Assembly (NCBI GenBank): GCA_021234155.1
Contig: JAJEKV010000034.1
Span: 10,564,697-10,628,696, forward strand
Length of the DNA stretch: 64,000 bases
Reading direction: 5' to 3'
Source of the DNA: Isoetes taiwanensis
Taxonomy: Eukaryota > Streptophyta > Lycopodiopsida > Isoetales > Isoetaceae
In this document: piece by piece, positions 1 to 11,737 of the stretch
Numbering within the stretch: position 1 is the first letter of the stretch
How the letters are laid out: each line of letters starts with the position of its first letter
Notes under the pieces: generated by a model
Told to the model about the DNA's origin: nothing
The model's input: the letters and a program-made list of their open reading frames with translations, nothing else
Database searches by the model: none
Made by a program: the position numbers and the translations under genes

Positions 1-1595
1 ACATCATCAACATATATGAGTTGCGGATTATGTGGCTGCATCAATCAGGCGGCGCCTTCCCCCCGGTGCTCAGCTAGCCATTCTTCTAGCTGGTCAATGT
101 ACAAGCCGAAGAGCGTCGGGGATAGAGGGCAGCCCTGGCGCACCCCAATGCTACTAACAACGGGCTCCCCCGACAGTGTGAGACGACCGGAGCAAGCCTC
201 GTATAGTCTGTATATAGCATTCTGCAAGTCGACGGGGGTCCCTAGCTGTCTCAATCTATCCCACAACTTATCCCGAGGCACTGTGTCAAAAGTCTTTGCG
301 AAATCCATAAAACAACAAAGCAGATTTCAAGGCCGATTCCGGCTATCCTCTATGAGTGTTCGCAGAGTGAAGATATGGTCAATAGTAGAATGCCGGGGGC
401 GGAAGCCTGCCTGCGTGAGAGCCCGCACTTCTCCATCCTCTGCCCAAAGTGTCAATCGCCACTCAAGAATCCCGGCAAGCAACTTGGCAAAGACAGAACT
501 GACCATAATGGTACGATAGTTGGCTGGGCTATGGGAGTCCCCTGCTTTGTATATGGGCACAACTCTACTGGTAGTCCAGTGCGGGGGGAAGCCTTCTTGC
601 AATGCCCTGTTGAAGAGCTGCTGTGAGAACCCGGCACCATTGGGGCCCGCCCCCTTGAGAAGCTCGCACGCATACCATCCAAATCTGGCGCCTTCCGTTA
701 GAAGCGTGCAGGCCCATTATGACATCCCCTTCAAGAATGACCCATAGGCCCTGTCATGTCTGGAGGGTGCTGGTGCCCGGCTTCCCATTGGGTCATACAT
801 TTCTTTGCAAGTATCTCACCCATTGTTAGGGGTAATATTTCCCGTGGGGTCTGCGGGCTTACTCAAGACCTTTCTCCGTAAGGCCCTAGGGTGGCGGTCT
901 AGAAGACCAAACATCATTGGCCGGTGCTCGCAAGGTACACGGCTTTCTTGGTCTTGAGGAAGGAGCGGTATTGACTGGACGGCTCAAGGGCTTAATGGTG
1001 GGGTCCCGGACTTTGGCGGAGCCATCGTTTCAGCTCGACATTCGATCATCGAACCGGTGATTGCGAGGGAAGGTGATTGCAGCCCCCGTGGATCGTCGAG
1101 AGCAGCCTCTCCCAAAGCGAAGTTCGGTTCACCGGGCCGTCTATTTGTTGAAGTGTGGGGAGTTGCGGACTCCCGGCGACTCATGCTCAAGCATCCTCGA
1201 GATAGACCGCCGCATGATCATAGTCCGGCACGCAACCGTGGTACATGGGGTGTTGGGGCAATGGGTGCTCGGTTGGCCCGCCAATCTATCTGCAAGACGA
1301 GGGGCTGATGGTGGGGAGTCTACTTCCTCGTCCGACCACTGTCCCCGATTAATCGAAGCGCAGTGATCAAGTGTAGGCATTGCTCGTCTGCTAACACGTA
1401 ATCCACCACACTGGTGCCGCCCCCCTGGTTCTCCTGTCTACAAGTGAAGCGGCTGGAGGACGGCCACTGTGCCAGCCCATTGCAAATGACCAGGTCAAAG
1501 ATACTGCCCAGCAACAACAGCTGCTGGCCATACCGTGTCACCTGGCTGTCATGAGTAACATATAGAGTACAAATATATAGTATCCAAGAATCCAT
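1..1595 (-). mobile_element. LINE (EN/RT non-LTR retrotransposon), decayed, cut by window edge
   Basis: Read on the minus strand, 1595-1320 encodes the end of an AP-endonuclease-like domain (GGGTSVVDYVLA near 1420-1390). From about 680 to the edge is the reverse transcriptase: the KAGDSHSPANYR region, DFAKTFDTVPR, GVRQGCPLSPTLFGLY, and finally YVDDV, whose codons lie at 3-14. The frame is broken by a TGA at 327-329, another TGA at 45-47, and a probable frameshift near 670-675 between the DLDG and WYACELLK segments. The 700 bases between the two domains carry no continuous frame. The RT and endonuclease match the better preserved LINE at 52.8-55.9 kb in motif order. It is a dead copy; its 3' end lies outside the window. 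Confidence 0.85.
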
Positions 1596-2080
1596 TTATT
1601 TAATATATATGTAAAGATTACAGAGTGCAGTAAGAGTATATGTACATTTAATATTTTAGTAGCAATGCATTTAATCCTATAGTAGCAAAAAAATACATCG
1701 CATCGATCCGAGCCATCGGATCGTCATTCTGGGCAGGGACGAGCCATTATATAAGGCTCTTCTCCATTCGGGACCGGTTATCGGCGTCTTCTCACAGCAG
1801 CACTTCTTCCATTCTCATTGCTTCCCTCCCTTCCCGCCCTGCTTGTTAGGGGCGCGCGTCGTGTTTTCACATATGTTTGTTCATGCACTCTTTGTTGTTA
1901 TTCACCTTGGGTATTGCTATAACAATGTTTTTCTTTTTTCAGCATCATGCTGCATTCTCCACCTGCGGGTGATGTTGTTTCTTTCCACCTTGAGGGTGAT
2001 GCATATCTCTTTTCACATGGTTGTTCTTCCACCCGTGGGGTGACACTCTTCTCCACCCTACGGGTGATGCTATCTCCTTT
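1596..2080. other. AT-rich spacer with a TATA-like site and mini-palindromes
   Basis: No protein-coding signal is recognised. TATATAAGG lies at about 1749, inside an inverted repeat GAGCC...GGCTC (1742-1760), and could be a core promoter for a plus-strand transcript. The distal part holds the CACC/GGTG mini-palindromes listed separately. The segment lies just outside the inverted repeat at 2081. Confidence 0.4.
1959..2069. repeat. Four spaced CCACC-N(3-4)-GGGTGA mini-palindromes
   Basis: Near-identical units start at 1959, 1985, 2029 and 2053. Each reads CCACC, three to four variable bases, then GGGTGA(TG), so each can form a short hairpin. The stems are conserved while the loops differ (TGC, TTGA, CGTG, CTAC). 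A weaker copy (CACCTTGGGT) is near 1900. Confidence 0.6.
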
Positions 2081-2101
2081 GGGTAAAAGCACGCTGTGGT
2101 G
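2081..2101 (+). repeat. Left 21-bp terminal inverted repeat
   Basis: Begins GGGTAAAAGC and ends CTGTGGTG. It is the perfect reverse complement of 11738-11758 and lies about 196 bp upstream of the ATG at 2297. Confidence 0.7.
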
Positions 2102-2296
2102 TATCAAAAACGTGCATTTTGGCACCATCTTTGTGGTAGAATCGGGTGGTGCATACCGAAGCGGAGATTGCGGGAGTGCGAATTAATGAGCGTCGGTTAT
2201 TTTGAATTTTATGCCACGTCATTGTCCACCTTTTTGAATTAAGAAAGAATCACCTCTTCCTCTATTTTTTTGCCGCTTCTTGCCGATTGAACCCTA

Positions 2297-4560
2297 ATGG
2301 AGTCGGAATTGAACGCCACTGGTTACACGATGAAATCTCTCCTCAAACAAGAGATTGTGCCCCACGAAGATCTAAAGAAGCTTTGGGGTGACAGAGTTCC
2401 AAATACTGGCTACAGGTATTTTCCCCCAAATGTTTTGTTCAAACTGAAAAATTAAGGCATATGTTTTCTTGTCCAGGTTGAAGAATCTGAGCAATGAACA
2501 ATACAAAGACTTCATGCAAATTTACAAAAGAATTACAGGGAAGCCACATACATGGGGTGGAGGGCAGTGGCTTATTATCTGCATATAAAGGGGGAGGCTG
2601 TTAATTGGAAGAGCTTCTCGGATTATTATAAAACTCCCGATGAGAAAGCCGAGGCCAGTTCTTCTAGACCCAAGAGAAAGCATAGGCAAATCCAACCTGA
2701 CGAGGAGGAAAATAGTAAAAGTGACAGGGATGATGAAGATGATAGGGAAATAACCAAATCAGGTTCCTCTAGACCACACATTCAATCTGAACTCACAATC
2801 AAAACAGAAAAGCAGAGCAATGTTCTGAGACCAAAACATGCCATTGCAGGTATGTTCAATTATTAGTTGTCTTACAACAGAAAAAAATCTCAAGCTTGAT
2901 CTAGATTGTTTCTATCAACACAGAAAAGGTAACATCAAATCCACTTCAAGAATCAGGTATGTCTACTACCATTTTGCATCATGTTGGCTGTATTGTCATG
3001 TTGTGTCTCTATGATGCGCAATGGATGCCAGAACGATAGATGAGGTATGTGTGGTGGTGGTGAGTTGTTGGCATCCACCATGTCCCACACCACACCCCAC
3101 GATCTCCCACCACTACACTCTACCATCTCCCTCCCGCCACACTCCCACACCACACTCCACCACCACACTCCACCACCACCACCCCACACACACCACCACC
3201 ATCACCACACTCCTCCACCACCACCACACTCCACCACCACCACCACACTCCACCACCACCACACCACACCACCAGACTCCACCATGTCCCACACCACACT
3301 CCACCACCACCACACTCCACCACCACCACACACTCCACCACCACCACCACCACACCTCACCACCACCCACACACACCACCACCACCACACCCCACACTAC
3401 ACCACCACCACACCACACCCCACCACCACACCCCATCACCACACTCCACCATGTCCCACACTCCACCACCACCACACTCCACCACCACCACACACCCCAC
3501 CACCACCACCACCACACCTCACCACCACCACACACACCACCACCACCACCACCACCACAGACACCACCACCACCACCACAGCGTGTTGTGTGGTGTGTAC
3601 TGTGCAGCGTATGTTGTGTGGTGTGTGGTATGTGGTGGTGTGTAGAGACTACCTTGTGTTGTGTGGTGTGTGATTGTGGTTTTCCATCAGTACGTGGCTT
3701 ACTATGTTAGGAGGCTGACATATACGTAGTGTTTTGTTTTGCAGACTATGGCAGACTTGTGAAGGAATGGTTGGCTGCAACATCAGCTAGGTTTGATAGA
3801 TGCAAGCAACGATTGCAAGCAAACGAGGATAGGAAAAATGATATCAAAAGAAAGATTGAGTTGATGGAGCATAAAGAATCAGAAATTAGAGCTGATTTGC
3901 ACAGATGGCAATCAATCATGACAGCAAATCCGAAAGCAGCAGAGGGTGTTCGGGTTGTAAGCGAACTAAAGGATGAAGAGCTAAATGGTACAGTGTTGCC
4001 TGGGCTGAAACGATTAAATAAGGAATTAACAGAAACTGAAATTGAGCTAAAGGCATGTGAAGACTTCTCTTTGGGCTGCTACCTCGAATGCAAAGATTTG
4101 AGATTTTTTTACGGCGTAGTGGTCATGACACTCCTTTAGATCCTGCACTTCCAATGCTTCCTGAGGCAGAAGAAGAGGGTGATGAAGGTTGTCCATTTTG
4201 TGGATGTTGTCTGAAATGGGAGGGTAAAATGTTGCCAGTTGTGATAGCAGAATGCAGTCACCAGTATCACATTCCATGTCTATCACACCATTTGAGGTAA
4301 ATATTATCATCTCTAACCCTCGTCTAAAGACTCTATTGATTTTGAATTTGTTTTGCGAGACACTCTAGAACCCTGCTGCAGCCCGGTTTGTGGCCACATT
4401 ATGGTGAGACATGGCTTTTGGCTTTTGGTGTTCGAGTGGTACCACAAGAACCAATAGACACAAGTAAGTCCAAAGAGGGGGTGAAAGCAAGGTTTGGGAA
4501 GTCTCGATGCTTGTACTCAGGTCTCTTTCATCCTGGCTTAGTCTCTTCCATCTGGCTGGC
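2297..4560 (+). pseudogene. Coiled-coil RING-H2-like protein gene, frame-broken
   Basis: Exon 1 (2297-2415) starts MESELNATGY and ends at TACAG|GTATTT. Exon 2 begins at 2477 after a TTGTCCAG acceptor and reads into a basic/acidic stretch (PKRKHRQ, DEEENSKSDRDDEDD) that needs a one-base shift near 2555. A short exon is at about 2923-2956. The next intron carries the CCA array. Exon 4 starts at 3745 and encodes a charged helical, coiled-coil-like segment of about 110 residues. After a second shift at the T7 run near 4105-4111 comes CPFCG...AECSHQYHIPC (about 4190-4280), with C-x2-C and C-x-H-x2-H-x2-C spacing as in RING-H2 zinc fingers. The last Cys pair would lie past the intron at 4297 and is uncertain. 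An E3 ubiquitin or SUMO ligase role is inferred from the fold only. Confidence 0.6.
3079..3675. repeat. CCA-rich intronic array switching to TGTGG
   Basis: About 500 bp of CACC/CCACCACACTCC units, with a higher-order block beginning CCACCATGTCCCACAC repeated near 3080, 3280 and 3447. At about 3582 the sequence switches to its complement type (TGTGTGGTGTG) up to 3675. It lies within the intron before exon 4 of the RING gene. Open frames through it are low-complexity artefacts. Confidence 0.85.
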
Positions 4561-4802
4561 TTAGTCTCTTTTGCTTGTCTCTTTTGCAAACAATATAGAT
4601 TCGGCTGCAAACAAGTGCCTTAACTAATGTTTCTTGATGTTTGTCCGCAGGTCTTGACTTAGTGTTTGCGAATTGCGAAATTTGAGACCAAGGATATCCA
4701 ACAGTTATCCACGCCTCGATCGAGTTATGAGGCGCAAGATACCTCCGGTTGTACCTAGAATTCACCCCATTTGATACTCAAAGTCAATCCAGTGGCGGCG
4801 GC

Positions 4803-5780
4803 ATGGAGACTCCAAAACGAAATTTGGATAGTCAACTGAATGCAGTCGTATCAAGTAAGTACCGATGCCACATACATGATTTATTTTTTTGTATTTTTCT
4901 GTGGTCTTCCTCATTTCAATTATGTTGCAGAGATAAATGCTACTGCAACTGGAAGCCATGACGAAGAGATTCCTAGTGCATCTGATTTAGGGGGGAAAAT
5001 TAATTCCCTTGAGATTCATTCTGTACGGGGTCCTTCACCAGAAAAAAGTTTTGGTGCTGAATATGAGCCAAATGCGGATGCAGGTGATGAAGTTGACAAA
5101 GAAACCCCGGATCCTGGACAAGATGCAGACTGCTCAACGAGTCCAATACAACCTCAACCAACAAAAACCAAGAGGTTAACTGAAATTCTCCTTGTTCTGG
5201 ATTTTAATGGGGTTTTAGGCAAGTTTTATGACTTGAAAGAGAGGATCCCTGCATCGGCCGAGCCAGAAGTGATCATCCAGAAATTGAACCATCAAAAGTG
5301 CGCAGTTTCCAGGCCTGGATTTCAGGAGTTCTTAGAATGGTGTTTTTCAAAATTTGAGATTGCATTGTGGTCCAGCATGGCTAAGAGTAATGTTGACTTG
5401 TTGACGAGAAAGTTCTTTGCGAGGAATATAAGGGCAGATTTCTTTTTATTTGGAATCAGGATGACTGCACCAACACAAAATTAAAAGTGGTTAATAAGCC
5501 AATTTTCCTTAAGGATCTGTCCAAAGTGTACCAGAAATTTTGGAGATACCAGGTGACAAACACATTGTTGATAGATGACGTGAGATATAAGGGGTTACGC
5601 CAACCCGGTAGAACACAATGATATGTCCAAATAGTTTTGCTCGGCGGGTTGGATTCCAATTTCCTTTTGGAGCAACTCAAACCATGGGTGGAGGGACTTA
5701 CGGCTGCGAGAAAAGTGTGCCGGCTTATGTGAAGGAACATCAAATGTGGAACATGTGGGATTACGAAGAGTCGGCATAGC
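4803..5780 (+). pseudogene. FCP1/NLI-interacting-factor-like HAD phosphatase gene, frame-broken
   Basis: Exon 1 (METPKRNLDSQ...) ends at about 4855 before GTAAGTACC; the intron ends TATGTTGCAG at 4930 and the frame continues. An acidic, disordered stretch of about 90 residues precedes the HAD core LLVLDFNGVL (about 5188-5217), then CAVSRPGFQEFLEWCF, ALWSSMAKSNV and, after a frame change near 5440, WNQDDCTNT, a Lys-containing segment and TLLIDDVRYKGL. Plant relatives have D-x-N-G in motif I, so DFNG fits that branch rather than classical DxDxT phosphatases. Further shifts near 5600 and 5660 and a TAG near 5625 break the C-terminal part (GGGTYGCE region). Family identity is confident; function is unlikely to remain. 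Confidence 0.7.
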
Positions 5781-5916
5781 TGCATGAAAATGCTCGACAA
5801 GTATTTTCATAAATGAATCTTATAAAACTCTTTGAAAGTCAATATAAGTAAAAAGAATTTACGTGATATGTGTTGTACATTTTCAATTTAAAATATTTGA
5901 ATGGATTGTGAGCAAA

Positions 5917-6700
5917 TGTTCTCGTGTGTGTTTAGAACTAGAGATGATAGAGCTATTTGGTCCCGTGACTATCTAAAGCCAAATACACATCCGGAAGTGG
6001 TCTTTGAGTGGGCTGGCGTCGTGGATTAACTCCACCAGGCATCAAAATTTTGGAAGGCGTCTGCGGTGGTTCAATGATCAATTGATCCTCCTCTTCTCAA
6101 GGTGATACTTTCATCGATTTGTGATCATCGAGGATTGTGCGGATGATATGCATATGTTTTGCGGATACATGGAATACTACTTGATTCTCAAGGAATGAGC
6201 CATCCCTTTCATTTCTTTGACCCTCTTTTTCACTCGACATTGTCCAAGGACACAAATAGTTACAAAACAATAAGGAAACATGTGAATGCGGATAAGTGCG
6301 ATTACATGTTTTTGCACTGCTTGTGATGGACATCTTGGACTGTTTTCGATTGTAAGCCCCAGCGTGTCTCGCCTGAGAGATATAAACCGGGGATATATCA
6401 CTTTGATAGCTTCGGGCTTGCATGGCATGGCGGCGGACATATTGAGAGGTTAGTGCTTGCTCATTGCATTTTCTTTGTTGTGGCACAATGACAACAAACT
6501 TTGAGTGCGAGGTTCACGGAATTGCTTGGACCACGGTAATTTCACTTTACAACCTCGGATGTTGTGAAAATTTCGAGCGCCTCTTCAAACCGATGGTCAT
6601 TCATGTGGCCCCCCGCCGTATGTTCGTTTATGCACAAATTTGTGAGGGGGTACTTAAAAGGAGTGAATATATTGTTGCACGATCTAGTAAGTCAACTTAA
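5917..6700 (+). pseudogene. Ulp1-like (C48) cysteine protease gene, frame-broken
   Basis: A short open segment at 5917-6030 may be an upstream exon. From 6201 the sequence reads HPFHFFDPLFH...KCDYMFLHCL. A GH(W)-like His region follows at about 6327-6345 and YHFDSFGLA at 6396-6420. After a probable intron comes a degenerate QQ, then TNFECEVHGIAW, with the candidate catalytic Cys codon at 6506-6508. The order His, Asp (HFDS), Gln-x5-Cys is that of Ulp1/SENP SUMO proteases. Three different frames are needed and stops interrupt each, so this is a decayed copy. It faces the family T gene with about 340 bp between them. Plant Mutator-like elements of the Kaonashi type are known to carry Ulp1-like genes, a useful parallel. 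Confidence 0.6.
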
Positions 6701-9000
6701 ATCGTGAGACAAACCAAACTATTATTGACAAAGTGTGGTTAGCTGCGGTGTGGACATTTCAGACCGGGATCTAGTTGATGTTAGAGTGTTCATGCTTGAA
6801 GTTTTAAGATTAGAAGCAACAAAAATTTGGGCGAGAGAGGAACATATGTATTGGGAAGTATGTAGGTGCATGAGTCAGCCTCGTACTTAAATCATTTGTA
6901 TATCTTTCTTATGTACATAATTGTTATTGTAACCTCGATTCATTTCAATGAAAATTCATATTCAATTCATCTCACAAACAAAGGAATCAAGTGTTTGGAA
7001 GAATTCAAATCTTCAAAAGAAATCAAAACAAACTCATTTTCACAAATTTGAAGCACAAAACTTCACATGAGTTCGAAAACTTCTGAGAATGGTTTTACAT
7101 TTCATCATCATCGGAAAGAACTTGGGTAAATTGCGTAAAATTTTCTCCTCATCTAAAGGATCCAGCCTATATACCGATCTGTTTTGGCGTTTAGTTGGTG
7201 GCATGTGAAGTCCCGATTGCACAGATCCGTGTTGTGAATACTATGCCTAAAGGCGTCTTTCTTTGCAAAGATCATAGGCGGCGGTTGATCTTGCGCCCTT
7301 CTTGTAATACATACCTTCTATGACACTATCACCGGGAGGTACCATGTTCCATTGAGTTGGAAGTCTTTCTCCACTATCCATTTTGGTTTTGTGCACATCG
7401 AGAATCCAAAATTGAGAACCCTCATCATTCCCTTTCGAACAACAACGACAAAATTTTCACCAACTCTAAGTGCCTCTGCTAACATCATGGGATTGGAGGA
7501 GAACAAGGACTCTTTGGATTTCACGGTCCTCAATGTCGGCATGCACATTGGAGGATGGTACAATAACTTGAAGTTTCCAATCATCAGCGTAGTGCTTGTT
7601 CACACAAGCTGTCCCACATGCCATCCAAGCGTGCTGCGAAGCATGAAAGTTCCCTTGTATTGCAAGCTGCAATGGAGATTCGAGGATTGAATGCATGTAC
7701 ACAATGGATGCGCCTAGTGTCCAAAATCCTTTACGCACCCCATGCTTTCTTTCTATCTATATCCTCCACCTTGACTTCCCAAAAGAACCTTTTTATATTC
7801 TTCCTCTTCTTGGTTTTGGATGTGTTCATCCCTTTCGGATGTTCCACAAGTAAACATCTCTTGACGGCTTCTACCACTTCATGAGCATTACCCAATTTTA
7901 TCTTTCTTTGTATTTTAATTGCGGTTGTCTTAACCATCTCTTCAACTCGGCGGCTTTGCCATCGTGTTCACCTTTCCGTGGTTAGAACCAAAAAAATTCC
8001 ACATCATATAGACATCGATTAATGCGTTTGTGTACCTAGCCACAAAGTAAAATGGTCTAGAAGCCTTGAATTGAGATCTTTGCACCATCGAAAACACATA
8101 ATGTCTCTTTGGAACCCTTCCTTTACGCTCCGGATATTTGTGGTGCTTCATGAAGCGGTGTTGCCGCGAACAAAGTATCGTGTTCCCTATCATCGATACA
8201 TAGTAATGTGTTTCCTTGATAATCTCATCGCCCTTTGAGTCATCTTGATATGTTATTTGAACCAAAATGGTAATCTGGTTATTGACCCAGTAGCATCATT
8301 TGCACCTCCTCTTGTTCCTTGAATGTATAGTTCTCTGCAAAATCCCTGGCGAGAGACATGCATCTATTTGGGAGATTCTCGAAGCTCCTTAAAGCATTTT
8401 ACTTTTGCCATTGGTACCTGAAATTATGCGGTGGAAAGATTTTTAGGCGCTCTTTCGGTTTATCGAAGCTCCTTGGGTTACGTCTCATTGTCTTGATGAG
8501 TGGGTCTCCTACGAGAACTTCGAGGCGTTGTCTTTTTCATAGTCAATGTACTCCCATTTCACTTTCCCTCACGCCACTTCCTTCCATGGGGACAGTCTGA
8601 AACTTCTTGATTCCACCACGACTCACAATTTCCAAGGATGCCGCCTTCTTGTGAAACTCATCTAATTCACTCTTTGGACACAATATAGATCTCCACAAGC
8701 TTCTGTACTTGCAATTTTATCTTTGGTGTGCCTGCATTGACCAAGTTCATGTGATCTACAAACATCGCGGGTGCAAGTGCAATTCTTGGATGTTTGGTTC
8801 TCATCCCATTGAGTCCATCCACTAGCATTTGCATCCTCACGTCTTTGAATGCAGCAGCAACTATTGAAGTCCTTCAATTTCACAACAAACCGGGGTTTTA
8901 GCTTCTCAAAAGCTCGAAGGCGAATCTTAATTTACGGATGTTGGTCGAAACCTCTTGAACAATAGCATCTCGCATGAAATGAACACTAAAGCTGGGAGGA

Positions 9001-9780
9001 TGTGTATACCACACCAAACCATGCACCATACCATGCCCCACACTCATCATATTCACCAGAACGAGCACCTTAATAGTGCTGTGTACGTTACCACACACCA
9101 CACCTCACCCCACCACACACCATACCATTCACCACACACCATGTGGTGGTGGAGTGTGGTGGTGGTGGATGGTGGTGGTGGTGGTGGTGGTGGTGGTGTG
9201 TGGTGGTGGTGGGGGTGGTGGTGGTGGTGGGGGTGGTGGTGGTGGTGGTGGTGGTGGTGGGTGTGGTGGTGGGGGGGTGGTGTGGTGGTGTGTGTGTGGT
9301 GGTGGTGGGGGTGTGGTGGTGGTGTGGTGTGTGGTGTGGTGGTGGGGCGTGGTTGTGGGGGTGGTGGTGGTGGTGGTGGGTGTGTGGTGTGGTGGTGGGG
9401 GGTGGTGGTGGTGGTGTGTGTAGTGGTGTGTGGTGCTATGATGTGGTGTGGTGGTGGTGTGGTGGTGGTGGTGGTGTGTGGTGGTGGTGGGGTGTGGTGG
9501 TGGTGGAGTGTGGTGTTGTGGATTGTGGTGTGATGTGGTGGTGGTGGGTGTGGTGGTGGTGGTGGAGGGTGTGGCGTGGGATGTGGTGGGATGTGTGTGC
9601 ATGTGGTGGTAATGTGGTGGTCATAAAGATGTGGTGGTAGTCTATGGTGGTGGGATAGATGGCGTGTGGTGGGGTGAGGGGGGATTCTCCGGATCATACA
9701 TTAACATGCACACACCCACATGACACCATGGACATAACGCAACCCACACCACACCACACCACACCCTGCGACACCACACA
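9001..9780. repeat. TGG/GTGGTGG array with strand switches, in intron of family T copy 1
   Basis: CCACAC units (9085-9140) meet TGG units at a palindromic junction (CACCATGTGGTGG near 9137), run to about 9660, then return to CACC units (9715-9780). The left flank (8955-9060) is clearly homologous, inverted, to 45480-45605 next to the other array, including ATCATATTCACCAGAACGAG. Confidence 0.85.
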
Positions 9781-10735
9781 TCACATCACATCACTTTTAT
9801 CCTATTTAGATCGACATAAAAATCTGCCTAGCCTTTGCTCTCATAAACACTTCTGAAATTGGTACACCACGATAATAATTACATTCCTCTTCTAATCATT
9901 AGAAAGGATCGGGTCCTAAATCCTGTTCCCTACGTCGATTTTTGGCGTTTCATTCCCAATTCGCGCCAAATCGAAGAAGTTCATTCGGCAACATGGTAGG
10001 AGGGATGTTGAGGAGATCACTACTGGCTATTGTAGGGTGGCGAGGAGGGCATTCGACACATGTTAAGCGGGGCTCGTGATAAATCTACGAAGGTCACCTT
10101 CTTTTTTTGATTTTGAATCAAACCTAAAGGCATACAACAATTTGGATCTTTGGGCCTTCAATGGCTATGCTTGGGGTCGGATTGGGGAAGAGAGCTCTTA
10201 GGCGAGTTCATGAGCTTATGTTACATCTTTTTTGCAAGGGCACCGGTATATTTGTTCTCTGTCACTTGTCCGCTCGACTCGCTGCAGCGGATTTTCTTGG
10301 CGCAGTGCGTACTTACCACCGGGGGATGCGAGGAAGCAGCGGCAAACCTCATCTGTTAAATGCAGGATGACTGCAAAAGCTTAGATGCTTTAGTCTTTGA
10401 AAACAATAATTTTGGATGCACCGGTTCTCGAGCGGTCATACCCGGCATTTCATTTGTTGCTTAGGAAATCATGCATGTAAATTTAGTTCTGCATGAGCTT
10501 TCAATGGAAAGCCAAATTTTGTAAAGCCAAATTTTGTAAGATCCTTTTTTTAATATATCATACTTTCCAACAGTTGTCTTTATTCAACAAAAATTTGTAT
10601 CTCAGGATCAGTTAGTTATAGCTACACACAATTCACATCTTTGCATACAATTACACTACAATCTTGTACAACACAATAACCACCACATGCACCACCATAC
10701 TAAGCACCATAACTAAGAAAACATGATTAAAGAAA
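9781..10735. other. Remainder of long family T intron; no exon recognised
   Basis: No homologous segment is recognised. A plus-strand ATG at 9992 opens a 28-codon Arg-rich stretch (MVGGMLRRSLLAIVGWRGG) resembling an organelle presequence, and 10161-10370 is open for 69 codons, but the two are not connected and neither has a recognisable domain. Both may be chance. Confidence 0.3.
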
Positions 10736-11737
10736 TAAACTAAACTTTGTGATTCCTCCGGATAGTGGGCAGCATGTTCTTCTCTTACATTTCTCTCCAA
10801 TCTTCTAGTTCTAATATCCTTTGTGTTAGGAGACACTCTGGTGTTTTCAATCCAAAATTTTTGAATCTTTTCTATATGTTCATCTGAAATTGCATCGAAT
10901 CTTTTAGCCCTCTTGTAAGAAACCCATTTCCCACCATTGTAATCGATCTCTTCCCTCTTTTTCTTTGCCTTTTGCAGGTTTCTTGGGTGAACACCTAATA
11001 CCTTTCAAGATCTATTGGCTGATTTTGTCACTTGTTTGAGAATGACGCGCGTGGTCTGTTTATCAAAGGCGACTATTCTTGGCTGCTAGGCAGTCATTGC
11101 TGGTAGAGAGTTTGACAGTCTGCATGGAGTCCCAGAGGCTCCTTATAACGATGCTCTTGGCTTCCAAATCCTTTAATTCTTCACCTATGAATTTTTCCAA
11201 TGTTTTATCCCTCAAAAAATCAAGTAAAATTTCTTTCTTCGTGCCATCCTCCATTCTTTTGGTCTGTTTATGGAAAGACGTTAGCAAACTAAGGACAATA
11301 CGGCGTTTACTGCTTGCACTTCTTGATGAACCGGATCCTTCTACCAATTCTGCAAGCTCCAATTTTTCTTCTCTTCTTCTTTTCCTCTGGCGTCTTTTCT
11401 TCAACATTTCTTGTTCCTTGGTTCTTCTTCGTTTTCTCTTGTCTGAAATGCCGGTTTGTGTACAGATTACCTCATTAACATCCATATCCACAATGGATTG
11501 GAGGTCGCAGCAGGGAGGGAGCCAAAGAACAGGACGCAGGCAAAGAACAGGAAGGGGCCAAAGAATAGGAATTTGAATTTGAATTTTAGTTTTTGAAATT
11601 AGAATTTTCCCCACAGCTGAGCGGGACTCTATTCTTAAATACCGGCAGCTGAGCGGTGCCATAATTACTTTCATACCACAAAAGTGGTGGATGCAACGCC
11701 ACATTTTGGGGGGACAGGGGGGACAGCCGAATTGGAA

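Larger units (their letters stand above)
7040..11485 (-). pseudogene. Family T transposase-like gene, copy 1, decayed
   Basis: The minus-strand N-terminal exon (MDVNEVICTQTG..., start codon 11485-11483) is very basic (KRKRRRTKEQ, KKRRQRKRRREEK). Next comes VHPRNLQKAKKKREE (about 10990), then FWIENTRVSPNTKDIRTRR (about 10850) and HAAHYPEESQ. A long intron with the TGG array follows. At about 8957 and below comes the LFKRF-like exon, LKP-FVVKLKDFNSCCC (about 8905-8840), then QFKASRPFYFVARY and MMWNFFGSNHGK (about 8060-7980), an FFWEVKVEDIDR segment (about 7770) and a C-terminal domain with VGENFVVVV, FWIL-like and GD-VIEG-YY segments (7480-7290). Every exon agrees in order with copy 3, but frames shift repeatedly. 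WSDG and HGKG..DG resemble metal-binding acidic positions of DDE-type transposases; the exact superfamily is not recognised. Confidence 0.65.

Noticed and set aside
3021-3710. His/Thr/Pro-rich and Trp/Gly/Val-rich frames of up to 229 codons
   Set aside because: Translations of the CCA/TGG array in an intron; all frames and strands are open there.
9053-9697. Frames of up to 214 codons in the TGG array
   Set aside because: Same composition artefact as at 3.1 kb.
11079-11576. Plus-strand 165-codon frame
   Set aside because: It is the antisense of the basic family T exon, whose segments match copy 3 on the minus strand.
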